DNA of 23,008 nucleotides. Source: JACMLD01 sp964245425. Its GTDB lineage: Bacteria; Bacteroidota; Bacteroidia; Chitinophagales; Chitinophagaceae. The stretch lies in NCBI GenBank assembly GCA_964245425.1, contig CAXTMV010000059.1, positions 1 through 23,008 of the forward strand. Direction: 5' to 3'. Positions 15,098-22,748 of this stretch are shown here, piece by piece (position 1 is the first letter of the stretch; the number at the start of each line of letters is the position of its first letter). The translations under genes were made by a program, and so were the position numbers. The notes beneath the pieces were generated by a model, which saw only the letters and a program-made list of their open reading frames with translations, did no database searches and was not told the DNA's origin.

Positions 15098-17734
15098 ATG
15101 CAACCAATGAGATCAAATTTTTCAATTAAGATTAGCCGCAAAAAAGGTTTCATACGACTTTTTGCATTTTATTTGTTGGGTATATCCTTTGCTGTCAATG
15201 CGCAAAATAATACTACGGCAGCAAAGGTTGCCGGAGGTCTTTTTGCGGGAAAAATGCTTGTCGATAAATTTTCTAAAAAAACAGATGGCAAGGTTCAAAA
15301 ATCGCAGGGAAGGGATACAGCTGCGGTTTTGGAATTTAATGCCCGCCCGGCGGAAAATTTTTCTGTGGCTGACATCCAGGACATTTCGGGTGTATGGGAA
15401 GGCCAACAGAGCAATGGCAACCTGATTATGTATTACCAGCTTTGTTTGAATAAGATTAATGCAACAACCTATTCAGGATTCAACTACTGCGAATGGCAAA
15501 AAAATATCGATCACACTCCCGTAACCAACGCCCAGGGACAAATACCCAACGGAAAAAAAAGTTTTATAGGCACTTTTAATAATGGCCAGTTCAGCTTTAA
15601 AGAAATTCAGGGAATTGAAAATAACAAATGGGGGCTGAGTGCCGAAAATCTTAAGTTTATAAATGACAATGGAACCGCTGCTATTATTAATAATGATAAA
15701 AATCAACCCAACCGGAAATTTTATTTAAAGCGTACCAACCCGGTTTTTCCGGCAGATTATCTGAAATTTGTACTCAATGACAAATCATTGGAGATAAAAG
15801 ATCCTTTGTTCAAAAATTCCCACAACGCAGCGGTGCTTAGATTCAACGATCGGGGACAGCTTTTACTTTCTTTAAAAAACAATGCCGACATTGGATTTAA
15901 TAATATCAAAGGACAGGTCACTACTTTGGAACAGGACAATGGATTTATCAACCCTGATAAACTATATAGTATATTTAATATTCAAAAAAACAGTGAAATC
16001 AGTTTGCCATTAAGCCTGAACACGGATTTTTCTGTGCCCCCCGGTAAAATACATTTTAACATCGTGTTTTCAATGGATGGTATAATTCTCAGCCAAAAAA
16101 CAATAGAAGTAGCAACGGAGTCTTTTTACAAAACATCAAATACTACGTCTCCTGAATATACCTCCGCAAGAATGAAAGCGGTGGCAAGCTATTATGGCTT
16201 TACCAATGCCCCGTATGGTGATGCACCCAAACTATTGGATCCCCTGGCTACGCAAAGCGATAAGATGGCCTCAGCCTGGAAAGCTGTTTTTCTGACAATG
16301 GGCTATGGCGGCTATAAAATTGACGAGGCACTCGGATACAACCTTGCGAAAACCGACCTTACTTTCATTGAAGAAAAGACACGCAACGGAGATGCCGAAG
16401 CTGCTTATCTCATGTTTTACGCTTGCCAGATGGGGCTCGAAGGAGAAACGGCCAGAACGTACGGAAAAAACTTTCTGCAAAAATCGGCGTTGAAAGGTTT
16501 TATGCCAGCAGTATACGACTATGCACTGGCAATGGCGGAACAAAAAAACTACACCGAAGCATTGGATTACTTAAAAAAAGCATACGCATCGGGCATAAAA
16601 AAATCAGCGAATATTATTGGCAAGATGTACGAACAGGGCTATGGTACAAATAAGGACATTGCAGTAGCCGTCGACTGGTTTAAAAAAGGAATTGCCTTTG
16701 GCGATCCTGACGCTGCGCTTTCCTTTGCAGCGGTCTGCGCAAACGGTTACGAAGATACCCCGCCGGACATGGCCAAAGCCATGAGTCTTGCGCAAACAGC
16801 CGCTGCAAAAAATTGCACAAAAGCAATGGTGTTTTTAGGACTGGAATATTTCAACGGAAAACACGGCATTGCACGAAATATGCCAGCGGCCTTAAAATGG
16901 TTTAAAGCTGGCTCTGAACTTGGAGACAGGCAAGCAATGTTTTCACTGGGTATAGCCTATATGGGTGATCTGCCTGGCATGGCGAAAGATGAAAAAACAG
17001 GCTTATTCTGGATAAAGAAAGCAGCCGAACTCGGTTCTCCCATTGCAATGCGGGTTCTTTCAAAATATTACAACGAAGGAACGGTGACTGAAAAAAACAT
17101 TATAGCTGCCCGCTATTGGTACAACCAGGCTGCCGTAAATGGTTTTGCAACGCCGGATCAGACAGGAATAAATGCAGAAGCAGATAATTTTTTAAACTTC
17201 TGGAAATACGCCGACTTCAGTCCAAGCTATGTGTATGTAGATGAATACGGACACTATCTGCGTGACGGTGACGACGGTTTTTTTAATGGAATATGCACTG
17301 GTATTTTGGGCGCGGCTTTTTCTTATTACAGCAATCAGCAACAATTGATTGACGGACTGGAATATATTTGTAAGAGAAATGGTTTCAAAATCTACGGTGG
17401 CACGGTGTCTTCGCATTTCATTTCAAATCTTTATTTAAAACAAAACGAGACCGTTGCTATCAATTCTTATGGTGTAGTATCAACAGGAATGATATCTGGT
17501 CTGGCCAATGCAGATGGACTCGGTAACAGCTGGCAGGAATACACTATTATTAAAGGAATTCCCTGTAGTTCCGTAATAGCAGGTCTTAAAGATGCAAATG
17601 ACTGGAAATTTATAGGAACAGCGGGTACCTACACGGCTGCCAAAGATGGCCCGCTGGTACTTGCCCTTAACGCAATTGACTACAGGAATTATAGAGGTTA
17701 TTTTGATGTTGTTATAAAAGTTCCTGAAAATTAA
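15098..17734 (+). CDS. exported Sel1-repeat protein with C-terminal LecA-like lectin domain
   Basis: Predicted 878-aa protein. The ATG at 15098 is the first ATG of the frame and leaves a signal peptide ending near residue 36 ('FAFYLLGISFAVNAQ'); a TTG at 15035 is less likely. Residues about 90-350 form a beta-rich region ('DISGVWEGQQSNGNLIMYYQ'), not assigned. About 430-685 hold five to six Sel1-type repeats ('IGKMYEQGYGTNKDIAVAVD', 'LGIAYMGDLPGMAKDEKTGL'). The last 95 residues resemble the LecA (PA-IL) galactose-binding lectin fold: 'INSYGVVSTGMISGLANADG', then 'AGTYTAAKDGPLVLALNAID' and 'RGYFDVVIKV'. The Ca2+/sugar-binding Asn/Asp cluster, usually 'VND.D...NSG', is altered here to 'LNAIDYRNYRG', so binding may be changed. 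Sel1 repeats mediate protein contacts. Role inferred: an envelope or surface scaffold that may recognise sugars. Confidence 0.8.
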   Translation: MQPMRSNFSIKISRKKGFIRLFAFYLLGISFAVNAQNNTTAAKVAGGLFAGKMLVDKFSKKTDGKVQKSQGRDTAAVLEFNARPAENFSVADIQDISGVWEGQQSNGNLIMYYQLCLNKINATTYSGFNYCEWQKNIDHTPVTNAQGQIPNGKKSFIGTFNNGQFSFKEIQGIENNKWGLSAENLKFINDNGTAAIINNDKNQPNRKFYLKRTNPVFPADYLKFVLNDKSLEIKDPLFKNSHNAAVLRFNDRGQLLLSLKNNADIGFNNIKGQVTTLEQDNGFINPDKLYSIFNIQKNSEISLPLSLNTDFSVPPGKIHFNIVFSMDGIILSQKTIEVATESFYKTSNTTSPEYTSARMKAVASYYGFTNAPYGDAPKLLDPLATQSDKMASAWKAVFLTMGYGGYKIDEALGYNLAKTDLTFIEEKTRNGDAEAAYLMFYACQMGLEGETARTYGKNFLQKSALKGFMPAVYDYALAMAEQKNYTEALDYLKKAYASGIKKSANIIGKMYEQGYGTNKDIAVAVDWFKKGIAFGDPDAALSFAAVCANGYEDTPPDMAKAMSLAQTAAAKNCTKAMVFLGLEYFNGKHGIARNMPAALKWFKAGSELGDRQAMFSLGIAYMGDLPGMAKDEKTGLFWIKKAAELGSPIAMRVLSKYYNEGTVTEKNIIAARYWYNQAAVNGFATPDQTGINAEADNFLNFWKYADFSPSYVYVDEYGHYLRDGDDGFFNGICTGILGAAFSYYSNQQQLIDGLEYICKRNGFKIYGGTVSSHFISNLYLKQNETVAINSYGVVSTGMISGLANADGLGNSWQEYTIIKGIPCSSVIAGLKDANDWKFIGTAGTYTAAKDGPLVLALNAIDYRNYRGYFDVVIKVPEN

Positions 17735-17983
17735 TTCTGAGATTCGTTCTTTTGGGTGTACATGGTCACACGGCCTTTAAAATTTTGAGTTTCAAAACTT
17801 CTGTTAATCACTTTTTTCAATTCTATCCTGTTATTCAAAAAGCAAGCAGATTGTCATTAGGGTTTTGGATTGTTTCAAAACCGTGCAGTAAGTGTTCGAA
17901 GACAGACAGTATTTTTTTATTGAATTGCCTGCCGATTTATAAACTATTGTCTTTCAATTGAGTCAAAATCCGGTGAATGCATA
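17735..17983. other. intergenic stretch, nothing recognised
   Basis: AT-rich sequence between the Sel1/lectin gene and the convergent small broken gene. A short plus-strand open frame lacks an ATG and any family resemblance. No clear terminator is seen. Confidence 0.35.
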
Positions 17984-18258
17984 TCAAATATATTTACGGT
18001 TGATAATTGCCAGTATAATGGTTGTAAGTAATAGTTCAATCAAGACTAGTCCATTGCAGTTGTCAAGATAATGCACTGCTTCCATCGCGTTACATTCTTG
18101 CTTTGTGTCTGGTTTGTAAAAGAGAGAAGTGATTTGGCGTATTTGCTTCCACACAATAAAGTCGCAAATAGCGATTAAGTTTGTCCAAGTAACAATAAAT
18201 ATGAATGAAACAAATGTAATTTTTTTACTATTGGGGATATTTCATTTTTATACCTCAT
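17984..18258 (-). pseudogene. small two-TM protein gene, frameshifted near its start
   Basis: On the minus strand an open frame of about 70 codons, without its own ATG, reads 'ITFVSFIFIVTWTNLIAICD', then 'IVWKQIRQITSLFYK' and 'LVLIELLLTTIILAIINRKY' before the stop at 17986-17984. An ATG at 18258, with AAAAGGA a few bases before it, starts 'MRYKNEISPIVKK' in another frame. Adding one A to the seven-A run (complement of 18220-18226) joins both into a 91-aa protein with two hydrophobic helices at the ends and a polar centre. No family is recognised. The gene lies on the same strand as HigBA, beyond an attC-like region, so it may be a second cassette. It could be a pseudogene or a base-calling error. 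Confidence 0.4.
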
Positions 18259-18539
18259 AGTCCTTTTAATAACAAGCAACGTTAATATTTATGTTGCCCC
18301 TATGTCGCGGCCGGGCGAATGTTGCCGAGCTTTGGTAAAATATAGCAGCCAACGTAGATGGCTTGCTGCCGGGCGGCATTTATAACGTCGGGCCCGGCTA
18401 CTGAACCAGGTTGATAAATTGAACTGGAATTTAACAAAATCTAAGTTTTGAAACGGTCGACCCATAGATGCTGCTCATTTATAACTGCTGCTGATTGCTC
18501 CAACGTCCAGCCTGGCAGCAAACCGCTTGTTGCACGCCG
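18259..18539. other. gene-free region rich in G+C palindromes
   Basis: No gene. The stretch is more GC-rich than its surroundings, with short stems such as TGCC/GGCA at 18367-18378 and a self-complementary GGGCCC at 18390-18395, and repeated AACGT cores at 18279, 18351, 18384 and 18502. See the attC-like repeat. Confidence 0.4.
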
Positions 18540-18543
18540 TTAT
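18382..18543 (-). repeat. attC-like inverted ends next to higA
   Basis: ATAACGTCGGGC (18382-18393) and GCACGCCGTTAT (18532-18543) are inverted relative to each other with 10 of 12 positions matching, 162 bp apart. Read on the minus strand, the first TAAC is also the higA stop codon, as is common in integron cassettes, and the far end carries ACGTTAT with a GTT core. Further ACGTT cores lie at 18351, 18279 and 18502 (complement). No integron integrase gene is visible in the window. Suggestive only. Confidence 0.3.
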
Positions 18544-18839
18544 GCTACTTTGGAGTTATATGATTTGATAGATTCTAGAATTGTCCCCTTTACGGCGATT
18601 TCAGCTTCAATGTCAAAGTCGTCTTGCAGACCCAACCAAAATTTGGCAGAGTTTCCAAAGTATCTGCTTAGTCTTAACGCAGTGTCAGCTGTAATTCTCC
18701 TATTACCTTTTATTATTTCTGAAATTCTGGTTTGTGGAATTTCAATGTCTTTTGCAAGTTTATATGCGGTGATATTGAATGGTTGTAAAAACTCTTCAAA
18801 AAGTATTTCTCCGGGGTGTATGTTTTTAAGTTTTGCCAT
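18540..18839 (-). CDS. higA: HigA-family antitoxin (XRE helix-turn-helix)
   Basis: Predicted 99-aa antitoxin that binds and neutralises the HigB toxin encoded just upstream and represses their shared promoter. The family opening 'LKNIHPGEILFEEFLQPFNI' is followed by an XRE helix-turn-helix, 'AYKLAKDIEIPQTRISEIIK', then 'GNRRITADTALRLSRYFGNS' and 'FWLGLQDDFDIE', all characteristic of VapI/HigA proteins. I chose the ATG at 18839 because it matches the family N-terminus; a start at 18863 would overlap the toxin gene. It lies 10 bp after the toxin stop, giving the toxin-first order typical of higBA. Its stop codon TAA coincides with an attC-like TAAC end. Confidence 0.93.
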   Translation of the reverse strand: MAKLKNIHPGEILFEEFLQPFNITAYKLAKDIEIPQTRISEIIKGNRRITADTALRLSRYFGNSAKFWLGLQDDFDIEAEIAVKGTILESIKSYNSKVA

Positions 18840-18849
18840 TGTCAAATGT

Positions 18850-19131
18850 TTAGTGATAGTCAATTATTTGCACTCCAGATGAGTTTCCTGCGTTCCATTT
18901 AAAGATTATTCTCCATTGGTCGTTTATTCTAATGCTGTAAAAGTCCTTTAAATTAGCAGATAGTTTTTCCAAACGATTGGCGGGCGGTACTCTTAAGTCG
19001 ACCAAGTCTACTGAGTTGTTTAACATTCTTAACTTTCGTCGGCCAATGTTTTGAATTTCAATTGGCAACTTTTTAACCCGGATTCCATTCCAAACTTTTT
19101 CCGTGTCGATATTACCGAATGAAATAATCAT
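18850..19131 (-). CDS. higB: HigB-family toxin (RelE/ParE-fold mRNA interferase)
   Basis: Predicted 93-aa toxin. HigB proteins cleave mRNA on the translating ribosome when not bound by HigA. The sequence follows the family throughout: 'ISFGNIDTEKVWNGI', 'LPIEIQNIGRRKLRMLNNS', 'LRVPPANRLEKLSANLKDFY', 'SIRINDQWRIIFKWN' and the final 'VQIIDYH'. The conserved basic and aromatic residues of the active region ('YSIRINDQWRI.F.W' and the C-terminal 'DYH') are present, so the toxin looks intact. The start ATG at 19131 is 20 bp from an ACGTTAG motif (complement of 19150-19156), which may be the end of an upstream attC-like site. Confidence 0.94.
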   Translation of the reverse strand: MIISFGNIDTEKVWNGIRVKKLPIEIQNIGRRKLRMLNNSVDLVDLRVPPANRLEKLSANLKDFYSIRINDQWRIIFKWNAGNSSGVQIIDYH

Positions 19132-20872
19132 ACTCCCGTTCTAGATTACTAACGTCAAAGGTAGGTATTTGTCGTGATTTAAACAAGGAACTAATTTTGA
19201 AGCAATAATGGTGCGCAACTTGTTGATTGATGTTATTAAATGAAGTGGGCTATAAATTAGAACATTGGCAATCAACAATATATTGAACAACATTTTGTAT
19301 TGTTATTAGGACAATTTGTTTTTTTATAATCGATGAAAAATGTTTAAAAGGAAGAAAGCTGGCGACACAGCTTCGCAACCCCAGTCACATTTTTTGGGTG
19401 TATTCAATTGCCGATCAATATAGTATGTATAAATCTAAAATATAACGAAGTGGACATTTTTTTCAGACTAATTTACACGCCGGTTAATTATAATTGGATT
19501 AATTTAGGCTGATTCTTATTAAACCTGGGTTTGTGATTGAGACGCGCATTTGTGAGCTATCAAATTACAATAAAAATCAAAATGTTTTACTGGTTTATGG
19601 TTTATGGTTTATTGAAACCTTTTATTCATGGCAAATCAACAAACAGTTTCGGAGGATCGAAACTGATAACTTTCTGCTACTATGCTCCTTATATTCTAAT
19701 TACCTTTTTTTAACCAAAAACCGACCGTTCAAAACTGCCCTATTGTAAAATTTAAAAGGTGTGTGATTCTAAATAGGCAGGTTACTATTTCAATTAAGTG
19801 GCCGTGGCGTTTTTAATCAGCATATAGGCAATGCGCGTTATAATTATTATCCTTATTTGAAATTTATACCGTGATATGAAATAACCAATACTTAAAGCAG
19901 CCTATTGGCTTTACGATATCTAGTTATAAACGCTTTGGATAACTAAATTTTTCTATTTCAGAGAACCCTGACAATCAAATGCGTTCAAGTTAGATTAAAT
20001 TGCGGCATCTCAACAACTGAAAATATATTTTTCTTGATACTACAAAATATAAGTACGATCTGCAAACGTATCCTACTTGTACCTACTTGAGGGATTGCAT
20101 AAGATTTTGGAGTTTATTTTTTGGAAGCTAGTAAGCTATTTAAAAGGAGGGGCGGCCGGTTTGCTCATCGAAAACTGCATTTTGTCATGCGTACTTGCAG
20201 GCCATCTGTATCTGCTTTTAATTGTTAAGTTTCTATATGGGACGACCCAACCTAAATCATTTCAAAATGCCGTACACACGTATTCACACAATCAAATTAA
20301 GAAGCGAAGTTGCTATAATATTTTTGTCATGACAACTTATACGGATATAATCATATTGTCAGGCGCAAACTTTTTTTAGAAGTTTTCACCATTAAAGTCA
20401 AGATATACAAAAGGGGCACAAAACTATCATAATTAATTGATTATGAAAGCCTAGCAAATCCACTCCTGGGATGATAGTTCTTGGTATGCATTGATGACTG
20501 TCTTGCCTTTCACTTTAGGCGACTCTGCCATTTACCGGGTTCCTGCGAATTAATTACCCGGCTAAATTGTTCCTTCTTGTATCATGCTAACCAGCCTGTT
20601 GGTAATCTGCTTATAACAGGCAAGCGTTTGCCTCTGAAAGGGGTGATCAAGTTTTGGAAAGGCAACGTATTCAAATTAAGATATAAGGTGTTAAGTTTGC
20701 TTTAAAAAATACAATTTAGTTAATAATCGATTGGAGGCTGCATTAAAGAAGCGTCGTGGCCAGTATTCTCATATTTAATAGCTTAATTTTCACCTGGACC
20801 ACGTCATTCTAAAAGACTGGTCCCTAAATATAAATCTGCCTTCTTTAACTTTGCTTCTCTTAATTAGAACAA
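19132..20872. other. 1.7 kb stretch without a convincing gene
   Basis: AT-rich DNA with only short, unrecognised open frames. Structures seen: AAGCTG/CAGCTT hairpin (19356-19373), three tandem GGTTTAT units (19592-19612), a perfect 7-bp stem AGTTTCG/CGAAACT (19645-19664), AACTATCAT/ATGATAGTT (20422-20479), CCGGGT/ACCCGG (20535-20561), GCCTGTT/AACAGGC (20594-20621). A 31-codon frame at 20237-20332 starts 'MGRPNLNHFKMPYTRIHTIK', weakly like the N-terminus of MobC-type mobilisation proteins. Probably a graveyard of mobile-element scraps. Confidence 0.4.
20846..20853 (+). promoter_or_regulatory. Bacteroidota-type -7 box upstream of doxX
   Basis: TAACTTTG matches the Bacteroidota -7 consensus TAnnTTTG and lies 19 bp before the doxX ATG. 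I see no good -33 TTTG/TTG element 19-23 bp upstream of it, so the call rests on the -7 box and its position. Confidence 0.4.
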
Positions 20873-21319
20873 ATGAAAAATTCTTCAGGTATCGCGCAAC
20901 TGTTTTTACGCCTGGCACTTGGCCTGGGTTTTTTATTGCCTGTGATGGACAGGATAGGCTGGCTTGGACCGCAAGGTTCTAAAGGGGTTGCTTGGGGTGA
21001 CTGGAAACATTTTATTGACTATTCAAATACTTTAATGCCTTTCTTAAACAGACCATTGGCAAATATTATGGGGCTGTTTGCTACAGTTTTCGAAGTAGTA
21101 TTTGGCGTTTGCTTGATCATTGGTCTAAAAATCAAATACATTGGATTAGGTGCCGCTGCTTTAACACTTGGATTTGGCTTAAGCATGGCCATATTTTTAA
21201 ATATTGGTGCACCGTTCGCTTACCCCGTCTTTGTTTTCACTGGAGCATCCCTTCTCCTGTCCGGCATCGGCCATTATCAGTGGAGTCTGGATGAATATAT
21301 TGCAATTAAAAAAGCATAA
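20873..21319 (+). CDS. DoxX-family membrane protein
   Basis: Predicted 148-aa integral membrane protein with four hydrophobic helices: about 6-25 ('AQLFLRLALGLGFLLPVMDR'), 58-80 ('PLANIMGLFATVFEVVFGVC'), 85-105 ('YIGLGAAALTLGFGLSMAIF') and 113-130 ('FAYPVFVFTGASLLLSG'). The opening 'LFLRLALGLGFLLPVMDRIG' and 'N..MGLFAT..EV.FGV.LI.G' are typical of DoxX-like proteins. Some members associate with thiol or quinone redox chemistry, but most have no proven activity. The start ATG follows a -7 box. A carboxymuconolactone-decarboxylase (AhpD-like) gene lies 11 bp downstream; this pair is often found together in Bacteroidota, but here the partner is broken. Confidence 0.88.
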   Translation: MKNSSGIAQLFLRLALGLGFLLPVMDRIGWLGPQGSKGVAWGDWKHFIDYSNTLMPFLNRPLANIMGLFATVFEVVFGVCLIIGLKIKYIGLGAAALTLGFGLSMAIFLNIGAPFAYPVFVFTGASLLLSGIGHYQWSLDEYIAIKKA

Positions 21320-21330
21320 TTACAACGAAT

Positions 21331-21755
21331 ATGAGCAGCTTGAAAACGAACGAAGTATTTTCTGAAAAAGTAAGTTGCTATGGGAGATAGATGTTTTAAT
21401 AAAAAAGGCTTTCATACCGCCGCTGATCTCGAATTGATCAAACTCAGATTGTCCCAACTAAAGCGCTGCGCATTTGTTTAAACATACATTGCAATGGTAG
21501 CCTCAAGCATGAAGAAGGTCCTAAGTGTATTAACGTGCGCAGCGCTTGGCGCGAGGCAAAGGACTTGTTTTCTGAACAACAATAGGCCATTCTGCAATTT
21601 ACCGAAGAAATTACACATATCCGTAACCACGGCATCAGCGACGAATTTATAACAGGACGATTGAGCTGTTCGGCGTGCAGAAAACAGCTTACTTGGTTAT
21701 GGCAGCTATTAGTGTCTATTCATGGAACGGGCTGGTTATCGGTCTGAATATGTAA
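21331..21755 (+). pseudogene. carboxymuconolactone decarboxylase (AhpD-like) pseudogene
   Basis: Pieces in successive frames reconstruct the family: 'DLELIKLRLSQLKRCAF', 'LNIHCNGSLKHEEG', 'SAWREAKDLFSEQQ', 'AILQFTEEITHIRNHGISDE', then 'ELFGVQKTAYLVMAAISVYS' and 'WNGLVIGLNM' with a stop at 21753-21755. The breaks are a lost base in TTT at 21473-21475, a TAG stop at 21583-21585, and a lost base in TTT at 21646-21648. Adding one T at the first site restores the redox CxxC (R-C-A-F-C-L-N) of this alkylhydroperoxidase/AhpD-like family. The start is uncertain: the ATG at 21331 begins 'MSSLKTNEVFSEKVSC' and then stops, while family similarity begins near 21400. Neighbour of doxX; likely once cotranscribed with it. 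Confidence 0.7.
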
Positions 21756-21791
21756 CCGGTAAAATAATTATATTTTTTAACAGCTATCAAA

Positions 21792-21960
21792 GTGAAAACC
21801 AAAGCAGACGTCGAGTGTTGTAATGAAGCCATATTGGAATTTCGAAAAAATTTAGACCAGGAAACAGTAATTGACCAGGTTTTAGAAATGATCAACAGGG
21901 ATAGCTTTGAATTAATTTTTATTCCCAATGCAAAAGGCACAAAAGCAGGTGCATTTATTT
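21792..21960 (+). pseudogene. 5' fragment of a GNAT acetyltransferase gene
   Basis: From a GTG at 21792 the frame reads 'VKTKADVECCNEAILEFRKN', then 'VIDQVLEMINRDSFELIFI' and 'PNAKGTKAGAFI'. This resembles the N-terminal helices and first strands of GNAT-type acetyltransferases, ending at the 'G..AGAFI' strand before the acetyl-CoA-binding motif. Resemblance stops at about 21960, where an integrase frame takes over. No motif A follows, so the fragment cannot be active. The frame itself stays open to 22058 over unrelated sequence. Confidence 0.5.
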
Positions 21961-22657
21961 ATCGGTTGCCATATTTAAGAAACATGAATGGTATCCATTT
22001 GGCCGACGGAAATATAGACTGCCCAATTCCAAGAATATTAAGAAGCCGTTGCCGATAGAGGATGTCGCCAAAATCTATCATTACATACCGACTTGCTCCC
22101 AAGAAAGATGGGCGAAGGACATTTGGCTGTTTTCTTATTTTGGCAATTGTATCAATACAAAAGATATCATTCACCTTAAATGGAAAAACATTGATGAAGA
22201 ATTTATTGTGTCTACGCGCGCAAAGACAGACGCAGCGACCAGGGAAAATTGAATCTATATCTCTGAATTCATAAACGAGGATATGAAACGCATCATCGAA
22301 GATTGGGGAACCAAAGATAAAGGGTCCGATGACTACATATTTACGGTATTGACAAAAGAAATGTCCGCCCTGGTGCAATATGAACAATTGGGATTGTTTG
22401 CAAGATCAGTTAACGATTGGATGGCCAAAATCAGTAAGGTGCTTGAAAATAAACAGCCTGTAAATACCTATGTATCGAGATATACCTTTTTAATCGTCTT
22501 AAAGAAAGCAGGTGTAAGTACAGAATTTATCCGGGAAGCTTTGGGGCATATCACTATTCAAACCCCAGAAAATTACCTGGACAGCTTTGAGAAGGAAATG
22601 AAGAAAGAATATGCAAACAAGTTGATGGTATTCCAATTGAATGGAAAGGCAGGTTAG
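21959..22657 (+). pseudogene. 3' half of a Bacteroidota tyrosine recombinase (integrase), with internal stop
   Basis: One frame contains 'KKHEWYPFGRRKYRLPNSKN' and 'KKPLPIEDVAKIYHYI', the linker and start of the catalytic domain, then 'FGNCINTKDIIHLKWKNID'. It hits a TGA at 22250-22252 and continues as 'MKRIIEDWGTKDKGSDDYIF' to the end. The C-terminal active-site region is present: 'NTYVSRYTFLIVLKKAG' (Arg kept, the following His replaced by Tyr), 'REALGHITIQTPENYLDSF' (Gly-His and the catalytic Tyr kept). The N-terminal arm and SAM-like domains, about half of a normal protein of roughly 400 residues, are missing, because the frame begins at the junction with the GNAT fragment. It is almost certainly inactive. 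It marks an old integration or recombination event here. Confidence 0.8.
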
Positions 22658-22748
22658 TTTTTCAGCTTCAACTAGAAAATATGCTGCCTTCTATTGTATT
22701 ATACTATCAGTTTCATATATCTTGACCATATTTATTTATAAAATTTAT

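Noticed and set aside
19592..19612. Three tandem GGTTTAT units
   Set aside because: Too short and few to support a functional repeat or CRISPR.
20077..20379. 100-codon plus-strand open frame with hydrophobic start
   Set aside because: Starts at TTG, no family likeness, and a different frame in the same place looks slightly more coding-like.
20422..20479. AACTATCAT / ATGATAGTT inverted repeat as insertion-sequence ends
   Set aside because: Only 40 bp lies between the arms, with no transposase and no flanking target duplication seen.
21461..21547. Perfect 12-bp inverted repeat AAGCGCTGCGCA / TGCGCAGCGCTT, 63 bp apart
   Set aside because: Both arms fall inside recognisable codons of the CMD pseudogene (K-R-C-A and V-R-S-A), and the arm itself is partly palindromic, so chance is the simpler explanation.
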